Assembly (NCBI GenBank): GCA_029008095.1
Contig: JAQXJB010000001.1
Location: forward strand, 62,001-126,000
Origin: Clostridiales bacterium
GTDB lineage: Bacteria > Bacillota > Clostridia > Oscillospirales > Oscillospiraceae
Direction of reading: 5' to 3'
Length of the DNA stretch: 64,000 nt
Shown here piece after piece: positions 1 through 8,985 of this stretch (positions are counted from its first letter, which is position 1; the number at the start of each line of letters is the position of its first letter). The notes under the pieces were generated by a model that worked only from the letters and a program-made list of their open reading frames with translations, had not been told where the DNA came from and did no database searches. The position numbers and the translations under genes were made by a program.

Positions 1-177
1 GGCCGCCTTGCCGAGGCCGTAACCGACCTTGCCCTTGCCGTCGCCCACTACTACCAGTGCGGAAAACTTCATGATGCGTCCGCCCTTAACGGTCTTGGAG
101 ACTCTGTTGAGGGATACGACTTTTTCAATATACTCGGACTGAGCTGCATCCTGATTTCTGTTGTTATTGTAAGCCAT
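1..177 (-). CDS. rpsE: 30S ribosomal protein S5, amino-terminal part (window edge)
   Basis: The first 59 codons of S5, which sits at the mRNA entry side of the 30S subunit and affects decoding accuracy. The gene continues past the window edge. An asparagine/glutamine-rich opening is followed by the S5 RNA-binding block ([16 protein letters not shown], then a KVGYGLGKA run), which identifies it clearly. It lies 17 bp downstream of rplR and is the last visible gene of the spc part of the ribosomal operon. Confidence 0.97.
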   Translation of the reverse strand, partial: MAYNNNRNQDAAQSEYIEKVVSLNRVSKTVKGGRIMKFSALVVVGDGKGKVGYGLGKAA

Positions 178-194
178 GATCTATCTCCTTCCCC

Positions 195-554
195 TTAGAA
201 CTTGAGGCCGCCCTCACGGGCACCCTCTGCCAGGCTCTGGACGCGGCCGTGATAGACATAGCCGCCGCGGTCAAAGACCACTTCTTCGATGCCCTTGGCA
301 ATTGCGCGCTCAGCAACAAGCTGGCCAACCTTCTTGGCAGCCTCGCAGTTGCCGCCGGTAGCGCCGAAGTCCTTCTCGACGGAGGAAGCGGCCACCAGAG
401 TATTGCCGTTTACATCGTCGATGATCTGAGCATAGATATGGTTAAGGCTTCTGAATACATTCAGTCTGGGTCTCTCGGGCGTACCGGAGATCTTCGCCCT
501 TACTCTCTTATGACGCTTCAGTCTCTGCGCCTTTGTATCAGGTCTCTTTATCAT
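195..554 (-). CDS. rplR: 50S ribosomal protein L18
   Basis: L18 (119 aa, normal length) binds 5S rRNA with L5 and brings it to the central protuberance of the 50S subunit. The basic amino-terminal tail ([19 protein letters not shown]), the block [14 protein letters not shown] and the ending [19 protein letters not shown] are family hallmarks. It sits 16 bp after rplF and 17 bp before rpsE, in the conserved L6-L18-S5 order. Confidence 0.98.
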   Translation of the reverse strand: MIKRPDTKAQRLKRHKRVRAKISGTPERPRLNVFRSLNHIYAQIIDDVNGNTLVAASSVEKDFGATGGNCEAAKKVGQLVAERAIAKGIEEVVFDRGGYVYHGRVQSLAEGAREGGLKF

Positions 555-570
555 TTAGGTACACCTCCCT

Positions 571-1110
571 TTACTTACCGGTCTTGCCTTCCTTGCGGCG
601 GATAACTTCGTCAACATACTTGATACCCTTTCCCTTATAAGGCTCGGGGGGTCTCTTTTTGCGAACGTCCGCAGCAAACTGGCCGACCTTCTGCTTATCT
701 ATACCGTTTATTACAATCTTGTTCGGATCGGGAACATCGATGGTGATGCCGGGGACCTCGTCAACAGTAACCTGGTGAGAGAAGCCGAGGTTCATAACCA
801 ACTGATTGCCCTGCTTCTGAACTCTGTAACCTACACCGTTTACCTCAAGCTCCTTCTTGAAGCCATTGGTAACGCCCTCGACCATGTTAGCGAGGATGGT
901 ACGGGTCAGGCCGTGCAGGGAACGGTTTTCCTTCTCGTCATCGGGTCTCTCGACGGTCACGATGCCGCCTTCGACCTTGATAGTCATTGCAGGATGGAGA
1001 GTCTTCTCCAGAGTACCCTTGGGACCCTTTACGGTAACGAGGTTTGCCTCGCCAACGGTGACCTCAACACCTGCGGGGATGGTAATGGGAGCTCTTCCTA
1101 TTCTAGACAT
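571..1110 (-). CDS. rplF: 50S ribosomal protein L6
   Basis: L6 (179 aa, usual length) binds 23S rRNA near the sarcin-ricin loop and the factor-binding site. The start [17 protein letters not shown] is typical, as is the carboxyl-terminal block [11 protein letters not shown] that carries most of the rRNA contacts. Two tandem L6 folds are expected, roughly residues 1-82 and 83-179. It follows rpsH by 15 bp. Confidence 0.98.
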   Translation of the reverse strand: MSRIGRAPITIPAGVEVTVGEANLVTVKGPKGTLEKTLHPAMTIKVEGGIVTVERPDDEKENRSLHGLTRTILANMVEGVTNGFKKELEVNGVGYRVQKQGNQLVMNLGFSHQVTVDEVPGITIDVPDPNKIVINGIDKQKVGQFAADVRKKRPPEPYKGKGIKYVDEVIRRKEGKTGK

Positions 1111-1125
1111 TATTCGTTACCTCCC

Positions 1126-1524
1126 TTACCATACAAACGCAAGGACTTCGCCGCCGACATGAGCCTCGCGAGCCTTCTTGTCGGTCATAATGCCCTTGGA
1201 AGTAGAGATGATGGCTATTCCGAGACCCTTGAGAACTCTGGGGAGCTCGTCAGCACCGGCATAGATTCTGAGGCCGGGCTTGCTGACTCTCTTCAGGCCG
1301 GAAATAACGCTTTCCTTACCGGCGTTGTACTTGAGAGCGACTCTGATGATGCCCTGAGTACCATCGTCGATGATCTGGAAGTTCTTGATATAGCCCTCTT
1401 CCTGGAGAATGCCAGCAATGGCCTTCTTCATATTGGAGGCGGGAATATCAACGGTGTCGTGCTTTGCGGAATTGGCGTTGCGGATTCTTGTGAGCATATC
1501 CGCAATGGGATCCGTAATCTGCAT
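1126..1524 (-). CDS. rpsH: 30S ribosomal protein S8
   Basis: S8 (132 aa) binds helix 21 of 16S rRNA early in 30S assembly. It begins [17 protein letters not shown] and carries the carboxyl-terminal signature [20 protein letters not shown]. In enteric bacteria S8 represses the spc operon by binding its own mRNA near the L5 start; that role here is only a possibility. A 165-bp structured spacer separates it from rpsN, unusually long for this operon. Confidence 0.98.
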   Translation of the reverse strand: MQITDPIADMLTRIRNANSAKHDTVDIPASNMKKAIAGILQEEGYIKNFQIIDDGTQGIIRVALKYNAGKESVISGLKRVSKPGLRIYAGADELPRVLKGLGIAIISTSKGIMTDKKAREAHVGGEVLAFVW

Positions 1525-1689
1525 TTTTATATATCCTCCTTATTTAGAGTTACAGGCTGTGCCTGTTCAGGCGGCGAGGTATCAAAACCAATGTCTTGGG
1601 AAGCACCGGTTGCCCGGCGCTTCCTCAGCTAATTGCCAATGACCTTTCGCCGTCCTATTGACTGAATTGTGTGTTCGGTTTCCGGTTTA
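1525..1689 (-). promoter_or_regulatory. structured spacer between S14 and S8 genes
   Basis: This 165-bp non-coding spacer sits inside an operon whose other spacers here are mostly 4-17 bp. On the transcribed strand it holds an 11-bp stem with one G-U pair and a GCAA tetraloop (1599-1624) and a small GCCTG/CAGGC hairpin (1561-1572). It ends with a good AGGAGG ribosome binding site for rpsH. There is no U-run after the stem, so a terminator is unlikely. An RNA-processing site or protein-binding site is possible; function is not known. Confidence 0.5.
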
Positions 1690-1875
1690 TTACCAGGAAG
1701 CCTTCTTAACTCCGGGAAGCTGGCCCTTATAAGCAAGCTCACGGAAGCAGATGCGGCAGATGCCGTAGTCTCTCAGGTAAGCGTGAGGACGCCCGCAGAT
1801 CTTGCATCTGTTGTAACGGCGGCAGGAAAACTTGGGGGTTCTCTGCTGCTTGAGAATCATAGATTTCTTAGCCAT
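1690..1875 (-). CDS. rpsN: 30S ribosomal protein S14, zinc-binding type
   Basis: A short 61-aa S14 of the zinc-containing type, a 3' major-domain protein of the 30S head. Cysteines 24, 27, 40 and 43 form a C-x2-C-x12-C-x2-C zinc ribbon (CKIC and CRIC). It is 14 bp downstream of rplE. Many Firmicutes carry a zinc-free paralogue used under zinc limitation; none is seen in this window. Confidence 0.98.
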   Translation of the reverse strand: MAKKSMILKQQRTPKFSCRRYNRCKICGRPHAYLRDYGICRICFRELAYKGQLPGVKKASW

Positions 1876-1889
1876 TGATGTTTTCCTCC

Positions 1890-2429
1890 TTATGCCTGGA
1901 AGGGAGCGCCCATGAGTCTGAGCAGCTCTCTTGCTTCCTCGTCGGTCTCAGCGGTGGTGCAGACGATGATGTCCATACCGCGGATCTTGTCGATCTTATC
2001 GTACTCGATCTCAGGGAAGATCAGCTGCTCCTTGATACCGAGGGCATAGTTGCCGCGGCCATCGAAGGAGTTGGGGTTGATGCCTCTGAAGTCACGAACA
2101 CGGGGAAGAGCAATGTTGAGCAGTCTGTCGAGGAACTCCCACATCTTATCGTGGCGCAGGGTTACCTTAACGCCAACGGGCATGCCCTCTCTGACCTTGA
2201 AGTTTGCAACAGACTTTCTGGCCTTGGTAATCACCGCGTGCTGGCCGGTGATGGCAGAGATCTCGTTTACAACAGCCTCCAGACCCTTGGCATTGTCCTT
2301 AACGTCGCCGCAGCCAACGTTGACAACGATCTTATCGATCTTGGGGATCTGCGTGGTGCTCTTGTACTCGAACTTCTTCATAAGAGCAGGAGCGACTTCT
2401 TCGAGATACTTTTTCTTCATTCTTGTCAT
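1890..2429 (-). CDS. rplE: 50S ribosomal protein L5
   Basis: L5 (179 aa) binds 5S rRNA in the central protuberance and contacts S13 across the subunit bridge. It shows the block [10 protein letters not shown], the [18 protein letters not shown] stretch and the late motif [17 protein letters not shown]. Its position between rplX and rpsN is the standard order. Confidence 0.98.
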   Translation of the reverse strand: MTRMKKKYLEEVAPALMKKFEYKSTTQIPKIDKIVVNVGCGDVKDNAKGLEAVVNEISAITGQHAVITKARKSVANFKVREGMPVGVKVTLRHDKMWEFLDRLLNIALPRVRDFRGINPNSFDGRGNYALGIKEQLIFPEIEYDKIDKIRGMDIIVCTTAETDEEARELLRLMGAPFQA

Positions 2430-2445
2430 TGTCGTTTACCCTCCC

Positions 2446-2754
2446 TTATATGGTCTCGCCGCACTTCTTGCAGACGCGAACCTTGGAGCCATCCTCCAGG
2501 AACTTGAACGCCGCCTTGGTGGGCTTGCTGCACTTGGGGCAGACACGCATGACCTTGCAGGCGTAGATGGGGGTTTCCATCTTTATGATGCCACCCTCTT
2601 CGCCCTGTCTTCTGGGCTTCTTGTGCTTATGAGCAACGTTTACGCCCTCAACAATGACTTTGCCGTTTTTGGGGTCGGCGGAAAGGACCTTGCCTTCCTT
2701 ACCCTTGTCCTTACCGGACAGAACTATGACGGTATCGTCTTTTCTAATGTTCAT
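2446..2754 (-). CDS. rplX: 50S ribosomal protein L24
   Basis: L24 (102 aa) is an early assembly protein at the 5' end of 23S rRNA, near the exit tunnel. The amino-terminal KOW motif (DDTVIVLSGKDKGKEGKV) is clear. The carboxyl-terminal half carries two CxxC pairs (C72/C75 and C95/C98), a likely zinc-ribbon form as found in many L24 proteins. It lies 16 bp from each neighbour. Confidence 0.97.
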   Translation of the reverse strand: MNIRKDDTVIVLSGKDKGKEGKVLSADPKNGKVIVEGVNVAHKHKKPRRQGEEGGIIKMETPIYACKVMRVCPKCSKPTKAAFKFLEDGSKVRVCKKCGETI

Positions 2755-2770
2755 TGTATTTGCCTCCCCC

Positions 2771-3139
2771 TTAAATAACTTCCGGGGCGAGGGACAGGAT
2801 CTTCATGTAATCCTTGTCACGCAGCTCCCTGGCTACAGGCCCAAAAATTCTGGTACCTCTGGGGTTCTTATCGTCTCTGATGAGAACGGCTGCGTTCTCG
2901 TCAAAACGGACATAGGTTCCGTCTGCGCGGCGGACTCCCTTTGCGGAACGGACGATAACAGCCTTAACGACGTCGCCCTTCTTTACGGTGCCGCCGGGAG
3001 CTGCCTTGCGGACAGAAGCCACGATAACGTCACCGATGTTTCCGTATTTTCTCTTGGAGCCGCCCAGCACGCGAATGCACTTGATTTCCTTGGCGCCGGT
3101 GTTATCGGCAACCTTCAGGTATGTTTCCTGCTGTATCAT
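2771..3139 (-). CDS. rplN: 50S ribosomal protein L14
   Basis: L14 (122 aa) lies at the subunit interface, where it contacts 16S rRNA and is the docking site for the silencing factor RsfS, which is encoded at 12634-12999. It starts [19 protein letters not shown] and contains [19 protein letters not shown] and the [13 protein letters not shown] ending, all highly conserved. It is 12 bp downstream of rpsQ. Confidence 0.98.
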   Translation of the reverse strand: MIQQETYLKVADNTGAKEIKCIRVLGGSKRKYGNIGDVIVASVRKAAPGGTVKKGDVVKAVIVRSAKGVRRADGTYVRFDENAAVLIRDDKNPRGTRIFGPVARELRDKDYMKILSLAPEVI

Positions 3140-3151
3140 TGAGGCCCCTCC

Positions 3152-3418
3152 TTACTTTGCTTTTTCGATTATCTCGACCAGGCGCCATCTCTTATCCTTG
3201 GAAAGGGGTCTGGTCTCCATAACTCTGACAATATCGCCTACACCGCACTCGTTCTTCTCATCATGAGCCTTCAGCTTATAGGTTCTCTTGATGATCTTCT
3301 TGTAAAGCGGATGGGCTACACGGTCCTCGACCGCAACGACAATGGTCTTATCCATCTTATCGGAAACGACCTTGCCGGTTCTGGTTTTTCTGGAAGTAGT
3401 TCTTTCACTCATGTCCAC
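3152..3418 (-). CDS. rpsQ: 30S ribosomal protein S17
   Basis: S17 (88 aa) is a primary 16S rRNA-binding protein with an OB fold. The signature [19 protein letters not shown] and the carboxyl-terminal [16 protein letters not shown] are characteristic. The start could be the first or the third codon (M1 or M3). It lies 9 bp after rpmC, in the usual L16-L29-S17 order. Confidence 0.97.
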   Translation of the reverse strand: MDMSERTTSRKTRTGKVVSDKMDKTIVVAVEDRVAHPLYKKIIKRTYKLKAHDEKNECGVGDIVRVMETRPLSKDKRWRLVEIIEKAK

Positions 3419-3427
3419 TCAGCCTCC

Positions 3428-3625
3428 TTACCGCCCAAGCTCTTTTTCACGGATAACGGTCTTGATTTTGGCAATATTTTTCTTAACCTCGGCAATCTTC
3501 ATGGGATTGTCGAGCTGGTTAGTTGCGTGCTGCATTCTGAGATAGAAGAGGTCCTTCTTCAGGTCAACAAGCTTTGCGTTGAGTTCCTCGGCCGTCAGGC
3601 CGCGTACTTCACTTGCCTTCATCAT
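3428..3625 (-). CDS. rpmC: 50S ribosomal protein L29
   Basis: L29 (65 aa) is a small helical-hairpin protein beside the polypeptide exit tunnel, next to L23 and the trigger factor/SRP docking region. The conserved [20 protein letters not shown] and IKTVIREKE blocks are present. Its start overlaps the rplP stop by 4 bp, so the two are probably translationally coupled. Tandem ATG codons make M1 versus M2 uncertain. Confidence 0.97.
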   Translation of the reverse strand: MMKASEVRGLTAEELNAKLVDLKKDLFYLRMQHATNQLDNPMKIAEVKKNIAKIKTVIREKELGR

Positions 3626-4050
3626 TCTTCACCACCTGTCTCGGTTTCGCGCGTAACAACCTTGGTCTTGCAAGGCAGCTTATGGCTTGCAAGTCTAAGC
3701 GCTTCGCGGGCAGTTTCCTCGGGAACTCCGGCGATCTCAAAGAGGACTCTGCCGGGCTTTACAACGGCTACCCAATACTCGGGGGAACCCTTACCGGAAC
3801 CCATACGGGTCTCAGCGGGCTTCTGGGTAACGGGCTTATCAGGGAATATCTTGATCCAGACCTTACCGCCTCTCTTAATGTAGCGGGTCATGGCGATACG
3901 AGCCGCCTCGATCTGGTTGCTGGTGATCCAGCAGGGCTCAGTTGCCTGAATACCATACTCACCGTAAGTAACGGTATTGCCTCTGGTGGCCTTACCGGTC
4001 ATACGGCCTCTCTGTACCTTGCGGTACTTAACTCTCTTAGGCAGAAGCAT
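3622..4050 (-). CDS. rplP: 50S ribosomal protein L16
   Basis: L16 (142 aa) is a late-assembly 50S protein near the A-site tRNA and the peptidyl transferase centre. It starts [17 protein letters not shown] and has the [20 protein letters not shown] and [18 protein letters not shown] blocks. Start and stop codons are shared or overlapping with rpsC (1 bp) and rpmC (4 bp). Confidence 0.98.
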   Translation of the reverse strand: MLLPKRVKYRKVQRGRMTGKATRGNTVTYGEYGIQATEPCWITSNQIEAARIAMTRYIKRGGKVWIKIFPDKPVTQKPAETRMGSGKGSPEYWVAVVKPGRVLFEIAGVPEETAREALRLASHKLPCKTKVVTRETETGGEE

Positions 4051-4925
4051 TAGTTGGCTCCTCCTTCCTTAGGTGTGCCGGGTCTACCCTGACCCTGGAA
4101 TCCGCCCTGGGGTCTACCCTGACCCTGGGGTCTGTTGTAGCCACCCTGTCTCTGGCCGTAACCGCCCTGACGGCGGTCACCGCCCTGGCGACGCTCACCA
4201 CCGCCCTGACGGTTGTCGCGGCGGCGGTTGTCGCGGCGATCCTTGCGGTCATAGGGCTTAGAGGTGTCCATAGTTCTGGGGGTGGTTCTGAGGGTCTGGT
4301 TGAGAACCTCGCCCTTATAGATCCAGACCTTTACGCCGATGCGGCCATAGGTGGTGGCAGCCTCAGCGAAACCGTACTCGATATCGGCTCTGAGGGTCTG
4401 AAGGGGAATCGTGCCCTCGTGATAGCTCTCGGAGCGAGCGATCTCGGCGCCGCCCAGACGGCCGGACGTGGAGACCTTGATACCGCGAACGCCCAGTCTC
4501 ATAGCTCTGGACATTGCGTTCTTCATAGCGCGGCGGAAGGAAATTCTCTTCTCCAACTGCTGAGCAATGTTCTCAGCAACGAGCTGCGCATTGATGTCGG
4601 GCTGCTTTACCTCAACGATGTTGAGGGCAACGGGCTTGCCGATCATCTTCTCTACCTGCAGTCTGAGCTTTTCGATCTCAGCGCCGCCCTTGCCGATGAC
4701 AACACCGGGGCGGGAGCAGTGAATATAAATCTTTACCTTTGCGTTATCTCTTTCGATTTCGATCTTGGGTACACCCGCGCCGTAAAGGGTCTTCTTAAGG
4801 AACTTGCGGATGTTATAGTCCTCGACTATGAGGTCGCCAACCTTTTCGTTTCTGGCATACCAGCGAGAATCCCAATCCTTGATAACGCCGACACGAAGGC
4901 CGTGGGGATTAACTTTCTGTCCCAT
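4050..4925 (-). CDS. rpsC: 30S ribosomal protein S3 with long Arg/Gly/Gln-rich tail
   Basis: S3 (291 aa) is a 30S head protein at the mRNA entry pore with helicase activity. The KH domain contains the [14 protein letters not shown] loop and the carboxyl domain ends near residue 217. I place the start at [13 protein letters not shown], 4 bp after the rplV stop and behind an AGGAG site, rather than 8 codons upstream. Roughly 75 residues follow the normal end, dominated by RQGG, RRDNR and GQGRP repeats. Most bacterial S3 proteins stop at about 210-230 residues. Confidence 0.96.
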   Translation of the reverse strand: MGQKVNPHGLRVGVIKDWDSRWYARNEKVGDLIVEDYNIRKFLKKTLYGAGVPKIEIERDNAKVKIYIHCSRPGVVIGKGGAEIEKLRLQVEKMIGKPVALNIVEVKQPDINAQLVAENIAQQLEKRISFRRAMKNAMSRAMRLGVRGIKVSTSGRLGGAEIARSESYHEGTIPLQTLRADIEYGFAEAATTYGRIGVKVWIYKGEVLNQTLRTTPRTMDTSKPYDRKDRRDNRRRDNRQGGGERRQGGDRRQGGYGQRQGGYNRPQGQGRPQGGFQGQGRPGTPKEGGAN

Positions 4926-4929
4926 AATC

Positions 4930-5265
4930 TTACTCCTTTTCCTTGACAACTACGGTGATGTGCGACGTTCTCTTCAGAATACGGGCATAACCGCCTCTTG
5001 CTCTGGCCATACCTCTCTTGAGGATGGGGCCGGGGTTGGCAAAAGTCTCGGAAATGTAGAGATTGTCGGGATCCATCGAGTGATTGTTCTCAGCGTTAGC
5101 CACAGCGCTGTTGACGAGCTTGAGAAGCAGCTCGGCAGCGGCGTTGGGAGTGTTCATGAGGATTGCTACGGCAGTCTTTGTATCCTTACCTCTGATGAGG
5201 TCACAAACGATCTTGACCTTGCGGGGAGTGATACGGGCATGACTGAGTTGTGCTCTTGCTTCCAT
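4930..5265 (-). CDS. rplV: 50S ribosomal protein L22
   Basis: L22 (111 aa) lines the exit tunnel; its beta-hairpin tip ([14 protein letters not shown]) forms part of the constriction where macrolides and stalling peptides act. The amino-terminal part contains [18 protein letters not shown]. It is 14 bp after rpsS and 4 bp before rpsC. Confidence 0.98.
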   Translation of the reverse strand: MEARAQLSHARITPRKVKIVCDLIRGKDTKTAVAILMNTPNAAAELLLKLVNSAVANAENNHSMDPDNLYISETFANPGPILKRGMARARGGYARILKRTSHITVVVKEKE

Positions 5266-5279
5266 GTCAGTTCTCCTCC

Positions 5280-5552
5280 TTACTTCGTAGTCTTGCTTCC
5301 TGCGTGACCTCTGTAGGTGCGCGTGGGAGCGAACTCGCCGAGCTTGTGGCCGACCATGTCCTCGGTGATATATACGGGAACGTGCTTGCGGCCGTCGTGA
5401 ACGGCGATAGTGTGTCCGACGAAAGAGGGGAAGATGGTGGTCGCTCTGGACCAGGTCTTGAGTACCTTCTTTTCGCCGGTCTTATTCATTTCGTCAACCC
5501 TTTTCAGCAGTTCAGGTGCGGCAAAGGGTCCCTTTTTAATACTTCTGCTCAT
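5280..5552 (-). CDS. rpsS: 30S ribosomal protein S19
   Basis: S19 (90 aa) sits in the 30S head with S13 and contacts tRNA and the 50S bridge. It starts [11 protein letters not shown] and carries the conserved [18 protein letters not shown] end block. It lies between rplB and rplV with 14-15 bp spacers. Confidence 0.98.
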   Translation of the reverse strand: MSRSIKKGPFAAPELLKRVDEMNKTGEKKVLKTWSRATTIFPSFVGHTIAVHDGRKHVPVYITEDMVGHKLGEFAPTRTYRGHAGSKTTK

Positions 5553-5567
5553 TAGTCTTTGCCCTCC

Positions 5568-6404
5568 TTACTTCGCGTTACGATGCTTGACGATGAACTT
5601 CTCGGTACGGTTCTTGGTCTTTCTGGTCTTGTAACCCAGAGCAGGCTTGCCCCAAGGAGTTACAGGGCCGGGACGGCCAACGGGGGACTTGCCCTCACCA
5701 CCACCGTGGGGGTGATCCACGGGGTTCATGACGCTACCGCGAACGGTGGGACGCCAGCCCATGTGACGCTTACGACCGGCCTTACCGATCTTGATGTTCT
5801 CGTGCTCGAGGTTGCCGACCTGACCGATAACGGCCGTGCAGTTGGTGCGGACATAGCGAACCTCGCCGGAGGGCAGTCTTACCTGAGCAAGATCGCCTTC
5901 CTTAGCCATCAGCTGAGCGAAGGCACCCGCGCTGCGGACGAGCTGAGCGCCCTTGCCGGGGAAAAGCTCGATGTTGTGGATAACGGTACCAACGGGGATC
6001 TCGGAGATGGGCAGGCAGTTGCCGGCCTTGATATCAGCCTTGGCGGAGGAGATGACCTTATCGCCGGGCTTCAGGTCAACGGGGGCGAGGATGTAACGCT
6101 TCTCGCCGTCGGTGTACTGAATGAGAGCGATGTAAGCGCTGCGGTTGGGATCGTACTCGATGCGGACTACGGTACCCTCTACATCATACTTATCGCGCTT
6201 GAAGTCGATGATTCTGTATTTGCGTCTGTTGCCGCCGCCGCGATGGCGAACGGTGATGCGGCCATAGCTGTTGCGGCCGGCGTTCTTCTTGAGAACCTCA
6301 ACCAAGCTTCTTTCGGGCTTGGCCTTCTTGTCAACACCCTCAAATCCGGACACGGTCATGTGTCTTCTGGACGGAGTAGTGGGCTTAAAAGTTTTTACTG
6401 CCAT
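5568..6404 (-). CDS. rplB: 50S ribosomal protein L2
   Basis: L2 (278 aa) is needed for subunit association and peptidyl transferase activity. The functionally important region [19 protein letters not shown] near the carboxyl end carries the conserved histidine. The amino-terminal [12 protein letters not shown] and central blocks are also typical. Full family length; 4 bp after rplW. Confidence 0.98.
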   Translation of the reverse strand: MAVKTFKPTTPSRRHMTVSGFEGVDKKAKPERSLVEVLKKNAGRNSYGRITVRHRGGGNRRKYRIIDFKRDKYDVEGTVVRIEYDPNRSAYIALIQYTDGEKRYILAPVDLKPGDKVISSAKADIKAGNCLPISEIPVGTVIHNIELFPGKGAQLVRSAGAFAQLMAKEGDLAQVRLPSGEVRYVRTNCTAVIGQVGNLEHENIKIGKAGRKRHMGWRPTVRGSVMNPVDHPHGGGEGKSPVGRPGPVTPWGKPALGYKTRKTKNRTEKFIVKHRNAK

Positions 6405-6408
6405 TTAA

Positions 6409-6705
6409 TCACACCATCCCTTCGAAGAATTCGATGGTCTTGGAGCTCTCGGTGAGCTTGACCACAGCCTTCTTCCAGCCTGCGGAGAAGCCGGAAGGAT
6501 AGGCGCCGTTGCGGCGCTGCTTGCCGCGAACGTGAGTGGTGGTAACCTTCTCGACCTTAACGCCGAAGATCTTCTCTACAGCGTTCTTGATCTCGATCTT
6601 GTTAGCATCCACAGCAACCTCGAAGGCGTACTTTTTGATATCGGACTGCTCCATCGACTGCTCGGTAACGATGGGGCGGATAATAACATCATAAACTGTT
6701 CTCAT
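6409..6705 (-). CDS. rplW: 50S ribosomal protein L23
   Basis: L23 (98 aa) surrounds the tunnel exit and is the docking site for trigger factor and SRP. It shows VIIRPIVTEQSM at the start and a GKQRRNGAYPSGFSAGWKKA loop. Its start codon overlaps the rplD stop by one base, which suggests translational coupling. Confidence 0.97.
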   Translation of the reverse strand: MRTVYDVIIRPIVTEQSMEQSDIKKYAFEVAVDANKIEIKNAVEKIFGVKVEKVTTTHVRGKQRRNGAYPSGFSAGWKKAVVKLTESSKTIEFFEGMV

Positions 6706-7358
6706 CAGGCGTAAACCTCCTCAATGATCGAGAGGGCTTCCTTATCCACAATCAGGCTCTTGGCATTCATGATGTCATAAACGTTCCACATGACCTTCTT
6801 CTGATTGTCGTTGGCATCAGAGTAAGCAAAGGTGGTGTTGACACCGGGAATGTTGCGGGAGGACTTGATAACGTTCTCCTGAGTGCCGTTGGTAACGATC
6901 ATGGACTTTCCCTCGGCGTTGACTGCGGCGAGGAACTTTGCGAAATCCTTCGTCTTGATCGCATCCATCTTGAGGCTGTCCACAACGATAACGTTGCCGG
7001 CGGCGGCCTTGATGGAGAGCGCGCTTCTGATAGCGAGCTGCTTTACCTTCTTGTTAAGGGAGTATCTGTAGCTTCTGGGCTTGGGAGCGAAGGCGACGCC
7101 GCCGTGGGTCCAAACGGGAGAACCCTTGTAGCCGGCACGGGCGCGGCCGGTTCCCTTCTGTCTCCAGGGCTTTTTGGTGGAGTAGGAAACCTCACCCTTG
7201 GTCAGAGCGCTCTGGGTGCCCTGTCTCTGATTGGCCAGATAGTTCTTAACGTTCTCGTGAAGAACTGCGCCGTTAGGCTCGATTCCGAAAATGGCCTCGG
7301 AGAGCTCGATTTCACCAACCTGCTCGCCTGCCATGTTAAACATCTTAGCTGTAGGCAT
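6705..7358 (-). CDS. rplD: 50S ribosomal protein L4
   Basis: L4 (217 aa) is an assembly protein whose extended loop reaches the exit tunnel. The loop sequence KPWRQKGTGRARAGYKGSP is intact. In enteric bacteria L4 represses the S10 operon through its leader; the S10 leader here (8522-8832) is long and structured, but L4 control is not shown by sequence alone. Confidence 0.97.
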   Translation of the reverse strand: MPTAKMFNMAGEQVGEIELSEAIFGIEPNGAVLHENVKNYLANQRQGTQSALTKGEVSYSTKKPWRQKGTGRARAGYKGSPVWTHGGVAFAPKPRSYRYSLNKKVKQLAIRSALSIKAAAGNVIVVDSLKMDAIKTKDFAKFLAAVNAEGKSMIVTNGTQENVIKSSRNIPGVNTTFAYSDANDNQKKVMWNVYDIMNAKSLIVDKEALSIIEEVYA

Positions 7359-7375
7359 TCAAACTCTCTCCTTTC

Positions 7376-8098
7376 TTAGCCTTTTCTTGCAGAAGCCTTC
7401 TGCGGATTTCTACCGGATGCCTTCTGCGGGTTGGTGCTGATGGTGTTGTCAGCAACCTTGACCTTGTTGTTCTTGACGGTATTCTTGATGTAGACGATAC
7501 CGCCCTTGGGGCCGGGGACGGCGCCCTTGATTGCGATCAGGTTCATCTCTGCGTCTACCTTGACGATGTCGAGGTTTTCAACAGTGACCTGCTCAACGCC
7601 CATGTGACCTGCGCCGATTCTGCCCTTGAAGATACGTGCCGGATCGGTACCGGAGCCCATGGAACCGGAATGTCTGTGGACAGGGCCGCCACCGTGGGAC
7701 TTCTTCTGGATGTGAGAATTGTAGCGCTTTACGACGCCGGCGAAGCCCTTACCACGGCTGATACCGGTAACGTCTACCTTATCGCCCGCGGCAAAAACGT
7801 CTGCCTTGAGAACGTCGCCTACGTTCATGTTCGCGCTGTCTTCAAGTCTGAACTCCTTGAGATACTTCATGGGAGCAACGCCGGCCTTCTTAACGTGGCC
7901 GAGCTCAGGCTTGTTGAGCTCCTTCTCCTTGGTCTCGACGAAGCCCAACTGAACGGAAGAATAGCCTTCCTTCTCAGCGGTCTTCTTCTGAACGACCGTG
8001 CAGGGACCGGCTTCAATAACGGTTACGGGAATAACCTTACCGGTCTCATCGAAAATCTGGGTCATGCCGACTTTCTTTCCGATGATTGCCTTTTTCAT
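7376..8098 (-). CDS. rplC: 50S ribosomal protein L3 with lysine-rich tail
   Basis: L3 (240 aa) is an early 50S assembly protein whose loop approaches the peptidyl transferase centre. The family signature [15 protein letters not shown] is present. The normal L3 end is followed by about 30 extra residues, finishing with a tandem [18 protein letters not shown] repeat. The gene is preceded by a 114-bp spacer with a perfect 7-bp hairpin. Confidence 0.97.
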   Translation of the reverse strand: MKKAIIGKKVGMTQIFDETGKVIPVTVIEAGPCTVVQKKTAEKEGYSSVQLGFVETKEKELNKPELGHVKKAGVAPMKYLKEFRLEDSANMNVGDVLKADVFAAGDKVDVTGISRGKGFAGVVKRYNSHIQKKSHGGGPVHRHSGSMGSGTDPARIFKGRIGAGHMGVEQVTVENLDIVKVDAEMNLIAIKGAVPGPKGGIVYIKNTVKNNKVKVADNTISTNPQKASGRNPQKASARKG

Positions 8099-8212
8099 CT
8101 TATTTCCTCCTTAAAGGTTATTGGTTGACCTCCGGCTGATTCGTCCGTGGCCAACTTGACCCGTCCGCCCCGCAAGATGGCGGACTGTGGTGCAAGCAAA
8201 TTAATTGGTTGC
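8099..8212 (-). promoter_or_regulatory. spacer with hairpin between S10 and L3 genes
   Basis: A 114-bp non-coding gap that carries a perfect 7-bp GTCCGCC/GGCGGAC stem at 8163-8185 with a 9-nt loop. No U-run follows on the transcribed strand, so a terminator is not supported. An mRNA processing or regulatory role is possible but not demonstrated. Confidence 0.4.
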
Positions 8213-8521
8213 TCAGAGCTTGATCTCGATCTCTACGCCTGCGGGAAGCTCGAGAGACATAAGAGCCTCAACGGTCTTCTGGCTGGGGTCGATGATGTCG
8301 ATAAGTCTCTTGTGGGTTCTGCGCTCGAACTGCTCACGGCTGTCCTTGTACTTGTGTACGGCGCGCAGGATGGTTACGACTTCCTTCTTGGTGGGAAGGG
8401 GAATGGGGCCGGAAACCTTGGCATCGGTACGCTTTGCGGTCTCGACGATTCTCTCAGCGCTCTGGTCGATGAGCTGATGGTCGTAAGCCTTGAGTCTGAT
8501 TCTGATGGTCTTGTTTGCCAT
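8213..8521 (-). CDS. rpsJ: 30S ribosomal protein S10
   Basis: S10 (102 aa) is a 30S head protein and, as NusE, an antitermination partner of NusB. The start [19 protein letters not shown] and the [19 protein letters not shown] block identify it. It is the first gene of the ribosomal operon, behind an AGGAGG site and a leader of about 300 nt. Confidence 0.98.
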   Translation of the reverse strand: MANKTIRIRLKAYDHQLIDQSAERIVETAKRTDAKVSGPIPLPTKKEVVTILRAVHKYKDSREQFERRTHKRLIDIIDPSQKTVEALMSLELPAGVEIEIKL

Positions 8522-8832
8522 GATGATGTTTTCCTCCTGTTGTTTGTACGTTTGGTTGGACGCACCTGAGAAAATTTCCCGTCCCCGCCGCCGTGCGTAT
8601 CACTCTCCGGCAGAACTATAGCCGGCATACTTAGCCGGCTAAATTCTGACGCAGCGATATACTAAAAGCGCGTCAGCACTGCATTCCCGGTGGTTTTCCG
8701 GGGACAGATATTCTCCAGCCGCCCGATTATCGGACATACTCCACGGAAGTTACCTCGGAAACCGCCCGAGCAATCTCCCGCTTCATCGCATTTGGGCTCG
8801 AAAAAGCCCTGCGCCTCAAAGCGCCCTTGTAG
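8522..8832 (-). promoter_or_regulatory. structured leader of the S10 operon
   Basis: A transcribed leader of about 300 nt without a credible gene. Two strong hairpins stand out: an 8-bp perfect TAGCCGGC stem (8619-8626 with 8634-8641, 7-nt loop) and a 7-bp CTGACGC/GCGTCAG stem (8646-8652 with 8670-8676). Neither is followed by a U-run. Such a leader is where ribosomal-protein autoregulation of the S10 operon would be expected; which protein, if any, binds here cannot be told. Confidence 0.55.
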
Positions 8833-8859
8833 ATTATCAAAAATCCCGCCTATTGTCAA
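8833..8859 (-). promoter_or_regulatory. S10 operon promoter
   Basis: TTGACA at 8854-8859 and GATAAT at 8833-8838 with a 15-bp spacer; a TAATCT reading gives a 17-bp spacer. A/T-rich sequence lies upstream of the -35 box, as at strong growth-related promoters. Confidence 0.75.
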
Positions 8860-8985
8860 CTATTTTTTTCATTTTTTCTTATATATTTCATTAATCAGCA
8901 TTTTGCCCTAAAGAGCCGGAAATATACCCCGGCTTTTATGCTTTTTTACAGCATCCCGCTGTCTTAGGAACATATATAATATGTA
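8860..8985. other. gap downstream of the amidohydrolase gene
   Basis: A/T-rich non-coding sequence. An AGCCGG/CCGGCT 6-bp hairpin at 8914-8934 could be a weak terminator for the amidohydrolase; its U-run is better on the plus strand, where no gene needs it. Nothing else is recognised. Confidence 0.4.
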
